Of a stretch of 9,893 bases of DNA, positions 1 through 6,320 are shown piece after piece; position 1 is the stretch's first letter; each line of letters opens with the position of its first letter. The DNA lies in the NCBI GenBank assembly GCA_946887345.1, contig CAMPKR010000067.1, positions 1-9,893 of the forward strand, written 5' to 3'. The notes beneath the pieces are model-generated. The model had not been told where the DNA came from, ran no database searches, and saw only the letters and a list, made by a program, of their open reading frames with translations. Made by a program: the position numbers and the translations under genes. This DNA is from an uncultured Bacteroidota bacterium. GTDB lineage: Bacteria; Bacteroidota; Bacteroidia; Chitinophagales; Chitinophagaceae.

Positions 1-144
1 CAACTTGTAGTAGACACAAATCTCTACAAAATGAAAAGCTCGCAAGAATTGAGAGCATATTTTGAGAAGAACGCAGCTAATCCCGCGTTCGTTGGAGATA
101 CGCTACACTTTAGGAAAAAGTTCACGTTTAACGACTGGAAATGA
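1..144 (+). CDS. C-terminal end of an unrecognised protein (partial)
   Basis: Frame 1 is open from the window edge to a TGA at 142-144 and gives 47 residues, starting QLVVDTNLYKMKSS and ending RKKFTFNDWK. The N-terminal part lies outside the window, so no family can be assigned. The visible part is mixed polar and aromatic, with no transmembrane segment and no T9SS tail. It reads like the end of a soluble domain. The stop lies only five bases from the stop of the convergent lipoprotein gene, which fits tight gene packing and argues that the frame is real. An internal ATG at 31-33 could in principle start a very small ORF, but the frame is open upstream of it, so a truncated longer gene is the simpler reading. 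Confidence 0.55.
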   Translation, partial: QLVVDTNLYKMKSSQELRAYFEKNAANPAFVGDTLHFRKKFTFNDWK

Positions 145-149
145 TCTGT

Positions 150-764
150 TTAATCCTCAGCCACAGTTTCCAATAGTTCGCTGGCATAAATGGCAGCAGG
201 GGAGGTCACCGTTTGCTCCAGCGGAAGTGTTGCTCCGTAGCGTTCGCTCAATTTTTCCTTGACAATATTGTTTTCAAGATTAAAGTCTTTGAGTTTTTGC
301 AAGCTGCCTACTTCTATATCAGCGCCACGCTTGTATATTTTCCAAACCAGTTCTGAGCAATACATCTGGTCGTCGCTCCATTCAAAAGGCAGGTCATAAT
401 CTTTATCAAGATGTTTTTTTGCCTCCTGTTTCATTTTATTCAATTTTTCAGAAGTCAACACCTTGTCGTTCTTCAGGCGTTTAATAACATAGTGGCTGTC
501 ATCGCCGCGTTCTATCCATTTTTTTAGCGGGGTCTTTTTTACTGGTTGTATAGCTTCGTAGACATAAACCACACCATTTTCCTTATAAATGATCCCGCAG
601 TGGGAGTACTTAGAGCGTGTAGCAAGCTGCACTGCATAGCCTTGGCCGGCCTTAGAGCTTTGGAAGATAATGTCGCCGTCTTTCAATATAACAGTATCGG
701 GCGTATTACAGGCAGCAAGGTAATGGGTAGCGATTAACAGCAATGCCAATAAAGGGTATCTCAA
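150..764 (-). CDS. YiiX/YebB-like permuted NlpC/P60 cysteine hydrolase, lipoprotein
   Basis: A 204-residue protein with a lipoprotein signal: a hydrophobic stretch at residues 4-16, then the lipobox L16-A17-A18-C19, so the mature protein should be lipid-anchored at Cys19. The rest matches the YiiX/DUF830 group of circularly permuted NlpC/P60 (papain-like) hydrolases. It has a GDIIFQSS strand near residue 30, SHCG carrying the likely catalytic His55, Glu70 in VYEA as a plausible third active-site residue, and YCSEL carrying the likely nucleophile Cys136. Relatives are thought to cleave amide or ester bonds in peptidoglycan peptides or lipids, but the substrate here is unknown. The only workable start is TTG at 764: the frame has a stop five codons upstream and no in-frame ATG before Met111, and the lipobox needs this start. 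It is transcribed away from the LamG gene and converges on the gene at the left edge. Confidence 0.85.
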   Translation of the reverse strand: MRYPLLALLLIATHYLAACNTPDTVILKDGDIIFQSSKAGQGYAVQLATRSKYSHCGIIYKENGVVYVYEAIQPVKKTPLKKWIERGDDSHYVIKRLKNDKVLTSEKLNKMKQEAKKHLDKDYDLPFEWSDDQMYCSELVWKIYKRGADIEVGSLQKLKDFNLENNIVKEKLSERYGATLPLEQTVTSPAAIYASELLETVAED

Positions 765-796
765 GGAGTTTGTTTATAGTTAAAACGTGCATTGCG

Positions 797-804
797 CTAA
801 GATA
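797..804 (-). promoter_or_regulatory. Possible -7 promoter element for the YiiX-like lipoprotein
   Basis: On the minus strand this reads TATCTTAG, seven of eight positions of the Bacteroidota -7 element (TAnnTTTG). It ends 32 bases before the TTG start, a normal leader length. I see no convincing -33 TTTG at the right distance upstream, so this is only suggestive. Confidence 0.3.
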
Positions 805-840
805 TTTTGCATGTCATTTAATAGTATATCGGAAAATTTG

Positions 841-848
841 TATCTTCG
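841..848 (+). promoter_or_regulatory. Possible -7 promoter element for the LamG/T9SS protein
   Basis: TATCTTCG matches seven of eight positions of the Bacteroidota -7 element and ends 28 bases before the chosen ATG at 877. The nearest TTTG upstream, at 806-809, is too far for the usual spacing of about 19-21 bases, so the -33 half is weak. The position supports starting the gene at 877 rather than at the upstream ATG at 787, which would lie in front of this element. Confidence 0.35.
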
Positions 849-876
849 GATTAGTAAATCTTATAAATCGTCCCAA

Positions 877-1893
877 ATGAAGAAAGTCTACTTAGGCCTG
901 CTGCTGTTACTGCCATTTTGCGCAAGTGCACAGAATCTCATTTTTTCTTCCAGTTTTCAAGGCAACGCTGATGATATCTCAGGTAACAACCTGAATGCGA
1001 TGGTATATGGAGCCACCCTAACAACAGGTCAGTCAGGTATGACAAATACTGCCTATTACTTTGATGGCATAGACGACTCTGTGGTAATACCAGCGAGCCC
1101 ATTGATGAACCTTACCGAATGGACGCTACATGCCCGTTTTCAGCCGCAGGGATTTTATTCCGGTGTCTGCCAGGGCAATTTTATCATCAACCACGGCTTA
1201 GACTATTATGATGACCATTATCACATGGAGTTTATGGACAACCATTTCGATGGAAGCTGCAGTATACAAACAGATTCAGAGTCAAGAATTGTCGTCACAC
1301 CCGCAGGCACCACAAGTAGTCTGCAATTTCTTAATGGTCCACCGGTAGTTCTCAACAATTGGTATTGTGTGGTGGCAAGGTATGATGGGGATAGCCTGAA
1401 GCTGTCGATCAACGGAACGCTTGTGGCCACGATCGGCTGGGCCAGCCAGTACACCACAGCACCGGCGGATGGTCGTCCGACTTATATAGGTTGGTCTAGC
1501 TGGTTGCCTAACTTCCCGTATTTTTTCAAGGGCAAGATCGACAAGATATCTATTTGGGACGGAGCAATCAGCGATAGCCTGACCGATGAGCTGTGCACTA
1601 TGTTGGATGATACGCTGGGAGGGACTACTTCGGTTCCCAATGCTTCTATAAATGAGAAAATTACTATTGGTCCTAACCCTGCGCGTAATTATTTGAATAT
1701 AGCGCTGCCTTCTGCTCATACGCAGGCTGATGTAACGATAACTAATATCCAGGGGCAGGTCTTACAATCAATGCATGTGAATACAAGATATACCTCGATT
1801 GATATCAGTGAACTTCCTTCCGGAATGTACCTATTGAACGTAAGCGGAGAACGCCTCAGGCAGACGGTAAAATTTGTGAAACAAACTGAATAA
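877..1893 (+). CDS. Secreted LamG-domain protein with T9SS C-terminal sorting domain
   Basis: A 338-residue exported protein. The chosen ATG gives MKKVYLGLLLLLPFCASAQ, a typical signal peptide with cleavage likely after Ala18. The upstream in-frame ATG at 787 would add 30 polar residues in front of the signal and is rejected. Residues 20-230 form a LamG/concanavalin A-like jelly roll: an early YYFDGIDDSVVIP strand, then EWTLHARF, NWYCVVARYDGDSLKLSING, and late GKIDKISIWDG, the usual pattern of these carbohydrate- or protein-binding sandwiches. Residues 262-337 are a T9SS type A sorting domain (GPNPARNYLNI, then IQGQVLQ, ISELPSGMYLLNV, and a final KFVK). The tail should send the protein across the outer membrane by the PorU-type pathway, to be released or attached at the surface. 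No catalytic motif is visible, so binding or adhesion is more likely than hydrolysis. The ligand is unknown. Mature Cys98, Cys128, Cys164 and Cys240 could form disulfides. Confidence 0.88.
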   Translation: MKKVYLGLLLLLPFCASAQNLIFSSSFQGNADDISGNNLNAMVYGATLTTGQSGMTNTAYYFDGIDDSVVIPASPLMNLTEWTLHARFQPQGFYSGVCQGNFIINHGLDYYDDHYHMEFMDNHFDGSCSIQTDSESRIVVTPAGTTSSLQFLNGPPVVLNNWYCVVARYDGDSLKLSINGTLVATIGWASQYTTAPADGRPTYIGWSSWLPNFPYFFKGKIDKISIWDGAISDSLTDELCTMLDDTLGGTTSVPNASINEKITIGPNPARNYLNIALPSAHTQADVTITNIQGQVLQSMHVNTRYTSIDISELPSGMYLLNVSGERLRQTVKFVKQTE

Positions 1894-1912
1894 ATGTTAC
1901 TACAAATATTGT

Positions 1913-4108
1913 TTACAGCACCAATAGGCCTACTTTATATAAGCCGTTAACAGGCTTATTGTCCCAAAAGAGTTCGAAATCATTAAGCCCCGCGGCTTCG
2001 TAGGACTCTGCTACTTCCTGCAGTGTATAGGTTTTAACTTTGTCGACAGATATCTTTTCAAGCATACCTGCGAGCCAGAGTCCTTGTTCTTTGTCCACTT
2101 TTATATTGACGGTCTCTCTGCGGGTCTGGAAGGTGAGAGAGGCTACTTCCCAGGTATTGCCTTTCTTGGATTTGGTGGTGATCTCCAGCTCGGGCTTTTT
2201 GCCAAGGTAGACTACTTTGGCGGTGGGCTTGCTGCTGTTGTACTCTTCTTCCTGCAGTACTTTTTCTATATAGTCGGGAGCAACTGTGGTCTTAGGTGTT
2301 TTGAAATCGAACCATTTATGCAGTGGCTGATCGAACATAGCGCCATGCATGTAATTGAGCAGTGACTTCTTCAGGCCATAACTAAAACTATCGTGGTCTG
2401 CCCCCCTTTCATCTACGTGTACTATATCGTTGTTGGCAAAGCTGCCTACCAGTTCGGTTTGTTTCTTAACGCCAAACTTTGCGGGTGCCAGGCCCACCGG
2501 GCTATGCGCCGTCATAGCAAACTGGTGCCAGAAAGCTGATTGTAGTATCCCTACCTTGAACATCTGCCTGACCATCTCCAGTGAATCAATAGTTTCCTGT
2601 TCTGTTTGGGTTGGAAAACCATACATCAGGTAGGCGTGTACCATGATGCCTGCCTCGGTGAAGTGTTTGTTCACCTTCGCTACCTGTGCAACTGTGATGC
2701 CTTTTTGTATTAGTTCCAGCAGCCTGTCTGATGCCACTTCTAATCCCCCCGAAACTGCTATGCAGCCGGAGGCTTTCAGCAGCATGCACAGATCCCGGGT
2801 AAAGCTTTTTTCAAATCGAATATTGGTCCACCACGTGACGGTGAGTTTGCGTTTGATGATCTCTAAAGCCAGAGCCCGCATTAAAGCAGGAGGGGCGGCC
2901 TCATCTACAAAGTGGAAACCGTTCTGCCCTGTCTGGCCCATTATCTGCTCCATGCGGTCGCAGAGTATCTGGGCGGTTATGGGTTCGTATACTTTTATAT
3001 AGTCAAGAGAGATGTCGCAAAAAGTGCATTTGCCCCAATAGCAGCCGTGAGCCATAGTGAGCTTATTCCAGCGGCCATCGCTCCAGAGGCTGTGCATGGG
3101 GTTGACTATCTCTATCGCCGATATATAGTCATCCAGCAGAAAGTCGCTGTAATCAGGCGTGCCTACCTGCCCTTGCTTATAGTCAGCGCAGGATTGATTA
3201 TTAACGTAAGTCACTACACCGTTAACCAGGGTAAATGTCCGCTTAAGGTCTTCTACATCTTTTTTGCCATTTACATGCTGCACTAAAAGTTCTATCGGTG
3301 CTTCTCCATCATCAAGAGTAATGAAGTCAAAGAATTCAAATACCCGGGCATCGCTCAGTGAACGTAGTTCGGTGTTAGGGAAGCCACCGCCCATAACCAC
3401 TTTTACCTCCGGGTAGTGCTTCTTTATCCATTGGGCACAGCGGAAGGCTGCAAAAAGATTCCCCGGAAAGGGTACCGAGATTGCGACCAGTTTTGGCTGC
3501 ACTTCAGCCATCCTCTTAGATAATATATTCAGAAGCAGGCGGTCTACAAAACTGTGGCTACCCTGTAGTTCTGCATACAGTTCATCAAAGCTATTGGCAG
3601 AGCGCCCAAGCCTCTCGGCATACCTGCTAAAGCCGAAATGCGGGTCCATGCATTCCACTATCAGGTCAGAGAGGTCTTCGAGATACATGGTGGCCAGGTG
3701 TTTGGCCTTGTCCTGCATGCCCATGCTGCCGAAAGCCCAGTTGAGATCATCCAGCTGGGCGAAACGTGAGGCCTCCGGCAGGTAATTGCGTTTGCAGATA
3801 AGATGAGCGAGGGTAGGGTCTTTGCCTTGCAGAAAGGCTATGGTAGCGTCTATGGTCTGTATGTAATCGTCTTTAAGCGCCAGGATGCGTTTAGCATTAT
3901 CTGTCCATTCTTTTGCGACGTCTATTTGTGCAAATAACTCTGTAAGCCCCTGTTTGCAGAAAAGAGCCAGGGTTACCTCGATACCCAGGTCTGCCTGGAA
4001 AGAATCTATGCCCTTTGTATTCAAAAAGCCCTTCAGGTAAGCTGTAGCCGGGTAGGGCGTGTTCAGCTGGGTGAAAGGGGGAGTCAATAAAAATACAGGC
4101 GCGGACAT
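1913..4108 (-). CDS. B12-binding-type radical SAM protein with CX4CX2C cluster motif
   Basis: A 731-residue cytoplasmic protein. Residues 1-330 resemble the cobalamin-binding N-domain of class B radical SAM enzymes: an opening VFLLTPPFTQLNTPYPA strand-loop, VAISVPFPGN near 208-217, and the MGGGFPNTE loop near 239-247. A clear DxHxxG cobalamin-ligand motif is absent, as in many relatives. The radical SAM core follows. HGCYWGKCTFCD supplies Cys356, Cys361 and Cys364, then come FHFVDEAAP near 399, SGGLEVASDRLLELIQKG near 453-470, and MYGFPTQTEQET near 495. The cysteine spacing is CX4CX2C rather than the usual CX3CX2C, confirmed from the bases at 3017-3043. Residues 561-731 are a C-terminal extension I do not recognise. 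Family members do radical methylation, ring rearrangement or C-S chemistry; the substrate here cannot be named. The start is fixed by the need for the first beta strand. The gene stands alone, with no neighbouring pathway to hint at a product. It converges on the LamG gene with 19 bases between the stops. Confidence 0.85.
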   Translation of the reverse strand: MSAPVFLLTPPFTQLNTPYPATAYLKGFLNTKGIDSFQADLGIEVTLALFCKQGLTELFAQIDVAKEWTDNAKRILALKDDYIQTIDATIAFLQGKDPTLAHLICKRNYLPEASRFAQLDDLNWAFGSMGMQDKAKHLATMYLEDLSDLIVECMDPHFGFSRYAERLGRSANSFDELYAELQGSHSFVDRLLLNILSKRMAEVQPKLVAISVPFPGNLFAAFRCAQWIKKHYPEVKVVMGGGFPNTELRSLSDARVFEFFDFITLDDGEAPIELLVQHVNGKKDVEDLKRTFTLVNGVVTYVNNQSCADYKQGQVGTPDYSDFLLDDYISAIEIVNPMHSLWSDGRWNKLTMAHGCYWGKCTFCDISLDYIKVYEPITAQILCDRMEQIMGQTGQNGFHFVDEAAPPALMRALALEIIKRKLTVTWWTNIRFEKSFTRDLCMLLKASGCIAVSGGLEVASDRLLELIQKGITVAQVAKVNKHFTEAGIMVHAYLMYGFPTQTEQETIDSLEMVRQMFKVGILQSAFWHQFAMTAHSPVGLAPAKFGVKKQTELVGSFANNDIVHVDERGADHDSFSYGLKKSLLNYMHGAMFDQPLHKWFDFKTPKTTVAPDYIEKVLQEEEYNSSKPTAKVVYLGKKPELEITTKSKKGNTWEVASLTFQTRRETVNIKVDKEQGLWLAGMLEKISVDKVKTYTLQEVAESYEAAGLNDFELFWDNKPVNGLYKVGLLVL

Positions 4109-4112
4109 CAGG

Positions 4113-4120
4113 CAAAAGTA
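4113..4120 (-). promoter_or_regulatory. Perfect -7 element match very close to the radical SAM start
   Basis: On the minus strand this is TACTTTTG, a full match to TAnnTTTG. It ends only four bases before the ATG at 4108, so transcription from it would begin at or near the start codon and give a leaderless or near-leaderless mRNA. No good -33 TTTG is seen upstream, so a chance match is possible. Confidence 0.3.
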
Positions 4121-4247
4121 AGATTAATTGCTCGTTCACTCTTTCCCGGAGAATTTTCCGTGCTCACCGACCTTTTTCCGCGATTCACCTAGATACATAG
4201 TTTCCATTTATGACAGAAAGTATTATTTTGTTGAAAATCACATACTA

Positions 4248-4586
4248 ATGGACTCACAGAAAGTTGACATGTACATTATGTCTCACGCCAAGTATTTCGA
4301 AAGCCACAATATCGCTTTCATCCGCGATATGATGCTGAAGGCCGACGATAGTAAATTCCTTAATGTTCAGACCATCAGCCTGAAGGACCCTACGACAATA
4401 CTTATAGTATCATTACTCGCAGGTAGCCTCGGCGTAGACAGGTTCCTGCTGGGGGATACGGGTCTGGGTGTAGGAAAGCTGCTTACCTGCGGTGGTCTCG
4501 GAATATGGGCGGTTGTAGATTGGTTCATGGTTATGGGCCGTGCGCGTGAACTCAATTACGAGCTCCTGATGAGGGCTCTTGCATAA
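4248..4586 (+). CDS. TM2-domain membrane protein
   Basis: A 112-residue protein. Its first half (residues 1-48) is polar and Met-rich and should be cytosolic. The second half is a TM2 domain: a first membrane helix at about 50-63, the signature VDRFLLGDTG near 63-72 (TM2 proteins keep a DRF turn here), then a glycine-rich second helix at about 74-97 containing GIWAVVDWFMV. TM2 proteins are widespread in bacteria but have no defined biochemical role. The ATG at 4248 is chosen because the extra 40 residues from an upstream ATG at 4128 would precede any plausible promoter and look non-coding. It is the first gene of a tight four-gene operon; the next ATG is only three bases past its stop. A weak TTATTTTG at 4223-4230 is the best promoter candidate, with low confidence. 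Confidence 0.82.
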   Translation: MDSQKVDMYIMSHAKYFESHNIAFIRDMMLKADDSKFLNVQTISLKDPTTILIVSLLAGSLGVDRFLLGDTGLGVGKLLTCGGLGIWAVVDWFMVMGRARELNYELLMRALA

Positions 4587-4589
4587 AAC

Positions 4590-5006
4590 ATGTACTTTTT
4601 AAAAGCAGATAAAGAAAGGAAATTCTACATAATAGCCGGCCTGTTTGTACTGACAGGCTGGCTTTGGTTCCTTTTGCCGGCTTCGGGATATAATGGTGCG
4701 GGGGTATGTATCTTCAGGCATGTTACAGGCCAGCCTTGTCCTGCCTGCGGAAGTACAGCTTCGCTGCTATTATTGCTCGAAGGTGACTGGAAAGGATCTT
4801 TTGTGACCAATCCACTTGCATACGTACTGGCACCTGGTCTTTTTCTGCTGCCCGTATGGTTGGCTTATGATCTGCTGTCACGTAAGAATAGCATTTATCG
4901 CAGCATGTTCGCTTTTGATGCGCGAATCAGGAGACAGCCACTGCTCTTAATACCGGTTTTATTGCCTGTAATACTGATCTGGATATGGAACATAATCAAG
5001 CTGTAA
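4590..5006 (+). CDS. DUF2752 family membrane protein
   Basis: A 138-residue integral membrane protein. It carries the DUF2752 signature: a cysteine in GVCIFRHVTGQPCPACGS (Cys40, Cys50, Cys53) with the CPxCG core, followed by a hydrophobic stretch and GDWKGSFVTNPL, which in this family precedes the next helix. Predicted helices lie at about 12-29, 75-96 and 117-135. The function is unknown. The CPxCG pair could bind a metal or be redox active, but that is inference. It begins three bases after the TM2 gene, and its last 22 bases overlap the next gene, so translation is probably coupled. TM2 and DUF2752 genes are, to my knowledge, often neighbours in Bacteroidota. Confidence 0.85.
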   Translation: MYFLKADKERKFYIIAGLFVLTGWLWFLLPASGYNGAGVCIFRHVTGQPCPACGSTASLLLLLEGDWKGSFVTNPLAYVLAPGLFLLPVWLAYDLLSRKNSIYRSMFAFDARIRRQPLLLIPVLLPVILIWIWNIIKL

Positions 5007-5467
5007 GCGCCACGCTGGTGGATATTGCTGACTACAAGCCGAACGACTACGAATGCGAACGGGCTTCAAATAGTTATCTCATGTCGGTGGTGGCTATCAT
5101 CATTGGCACCCCGTTGCCGATAGTCAACCTGCTGGCTACTTTTTTCTTTTATCTTGGCAACAGGCGGTCTACGCCTTTTGTACGCTGGCATTGCACACAA
5201 GCCTTGCTCTCGCAGCTCACCATCTTTATAATGAACACAGTAGCCTTTGCATGGACACTGCGCATTCTTTTTGGTGGCCTGTACCTTAACGACGATTATA
5301 TAGCCTATATTCTTACAGTAATAGGCTTTAATATATTTGAGTTCATCATTACAGTTATCGCCGCCATCAGGCTGCGAAAAGGAAAACACACCGAATGGTG
5401 GATGTGGGGAGAATTAACTAATGAACTTATGGGCAACCAAATTCCTGTAAACAAATACCATGGGTAA
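4985..5467 (+). CDS. DUF4870-like multi-helix membrane protein
   Basis: A 160-residue protein with a polar N-terminus of about 30 residues and three hydrophobic segments (about 32-58, 73-98, 106-129). The order, a first helix pair ending in FFYLGNRRSTPFVRWHCTQA, a second helix, then a third ending in RLRKGK, resembles the DUF4870 (Tic20-like) pattern, in which a conserved polar turn such as HxxQA follows the first hairpin; here it is WHCTQA at 68-73. The family has no agreed function. The ATG at 4985 lies inside the DUF2752 gene and overlaps it by 22 bases. The gene's own end overlaps the protease gene by eight. I am confident it is real and fairly confident of the family. Confidence 0.75.
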   Translation: MEHNQAVSATLVDIADYKPNDYECERASNSYLMSVVAIIIGTPLPIVNLLATFFFYLGNRRSTPFVRWHCTQALLSQLTIFIMNTVAFAWTLRILFGGLYLNDDYIAYILTVIGFNIFEFIITVIAAIRLRKGKHTEWWMWGELTNELMGNQIPVNKYHG

Positions 5468-6269
5468 AGTACTATTACAAACAGCACTGTTCGTTGGCCT
5501 GTTCTTCGCTACCTGGTGGGGACTGGGTAGTATTCGCTGGATGGAAACATTCCGGATACGCACGTTTACGAATGAAAAACAAGCTCAGTTATCGGAGTGG
5601 CTTTTGGAAATTCAACGTGCCGAAAAGACTGAAATAGAAGATGAAGCGATACTTGGAAAAATACGCAAGATAAAACAGGTTATCTGTGAGCGAAACGGAA
5701 TAGACACAGACCTTATAAAGGTGCACGTGTTTGACGATGCTGAGATCAATGCTTTTGCCATGCCCGGTGGCCATATCGTGGTGAATACAGAACTCATTAA
5801 CTATTGCGACAATGCTGATATGCTGGCAGGAGTAATGGCCCACGAGATAGCGCATGTGCGTATGGAGCACGTTTCACGGCGGCTGACACGCGAAATAGGT
5901 ATCGGCACATTGCTTGCTTTGTCGGGCGGTGGTGAGCACCTTGGGACCCTGAAAGAAATACTGCACACACTTTCTTCAAGAAGCTTTGACCGCGAACATG
6001 AGCGGGAAGCCGACAAGCAGGCCGTGGTATTTATCCGCACGTCGGAAGGCGACCCGAGGCAGCTGGCTTACTTCCTGCGCAAACTCGCTGACAAGCATTC
6101 CAAAATGCCCGAGGTAATGCAATGGATAAGCACGCACCCGGAAGCGCAGGAAAGAGTTGAGTATATATTAGCGGCTACACGTCAAGACAAGACGGCAACA
6201 TCCATATTGGCAGAGGGCGAATGGAAAGAGTTGAAAGAGGCTGTTTCTGCCTCTAAGTGGGCTGACTAA
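5460..6269 (+). CDS. M48 family zinc metalloprotease, membrane-anchored
   Basis: A 269-residue protein. Residues 4-23 are a hydrophobic segment with no clear signal-peptidase site, so it probably acts as an N-terminal anchor with the catalytic domain in the periplasm. The zinc site is complete: HEIAH at 128-132 (His128, His132, catalytic Glu129) and HEREAD near 180-185, giving the ExxxD third ligand Glu181 with Asp185. Further M48 marks are NAFAMPGGHIVVNTELI near 97-113 and WISTHPEAQERV near 222-233, the STHP motif of BepA/LoiP-type proteases. There is no TPR tail, unlike BepA, and no multi-pass topology, unlike HtpX. Such proteases degrade misfolded or stalled envelope proteins. It is last in the TM2-DUF2752-DUF4870 operon, eight bases into the previous gene, so its substrates or partners could be those membrane proteins. 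That link is inference. Confidence 0.92.
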   Translation: MGKVLLQTALFVGLFFATWWGLGSIRWMETFRIRTFTNEKQAQLSEWLLEIQRAEKTEIEDEAILGKIRKIKQVICERNGIDTDLIKVHVFDDAEINAFAMPGGHIVVNTELINYCDNADMLAGVMAHEIAHVRMEHVSRRLTREIGIGTLLALSGGGEHLGTLKEILHTLSSRSFDREHEREADKQAVVFIRTSEGDPRQLAYFLRKLADKHSKMPEVMQWISTHPEAQERVEYILAATRQDKTATSILAEGEWKELKEAVSASKWAD

Positions 6270-6273
6270 AATA

Positions 6274-6298
6274 AAAGCCACCCGTTAGAGGTGGCTTT
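6274..6298. terminator. Hairpin terminator between convergent genes, likely bidirectional
   Basis: A perfect 9-bp stem, AAAGCCACC (6274-6282) pairing with GGTGGCTTT (6290-6298), closes a 7-base loop. It lies between the protease stop (6269) and the stop of the SPOR gene (6321). For minus-strand transcripts the stem runs into a T-rich tail (complement of the A-rich 6268-6276). For plus-strand transcripts the tail is a short TTT inside the stem. It should work best for the minus-strand gene and moderately for the plus-strand operon. Confidence 0.8.
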
Positions 6299-6320
6299 CA
6301 CTATGTCGTAAGCTCTTGTC

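Noticed and set aside
787..876. Upstream in-frame ATG for the LamG protein
   Set aside because: It adds 30 polar residues before a textbook signal peptide and lies in front of the likely promoter; ATG 877 is better.
919..921. Cys15 of the LamG protein as a lipobox cysteine
   Set aside because: The preceding residues LPF do not fit a lipobox (Phe at -1), and a normal ASA-Q cleavage site follows.
1894..1912. A terminator between the LamG and radical SAM genes
   Set aside because: Only 19 bases separate the stops and no stem with a T tail is visible.
2912..3286. Open frame of 124 codons opposite the radical SAM gene, and a similar 145-codon one opposite the LamG gene (1282-1719)
   Set aside because: Both lie wholly inside well-supported genes on the other strand, and their translations show no domain or sensible composition.
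3629..3649. DPHFG in the radical SAM protein as a cobalamin-ligand motif (DxHxxG)
   Set aside because: The spacing is DxHxG, one residue short, and it precedes the Rossmann-like part, so it is probably coincidence.
4128..4247. Upstream in-frame ATG for the TM2 protein
   Set aside because: The 40 extra residues look non-coding and would leave no space for a promoter between the divergent genes.
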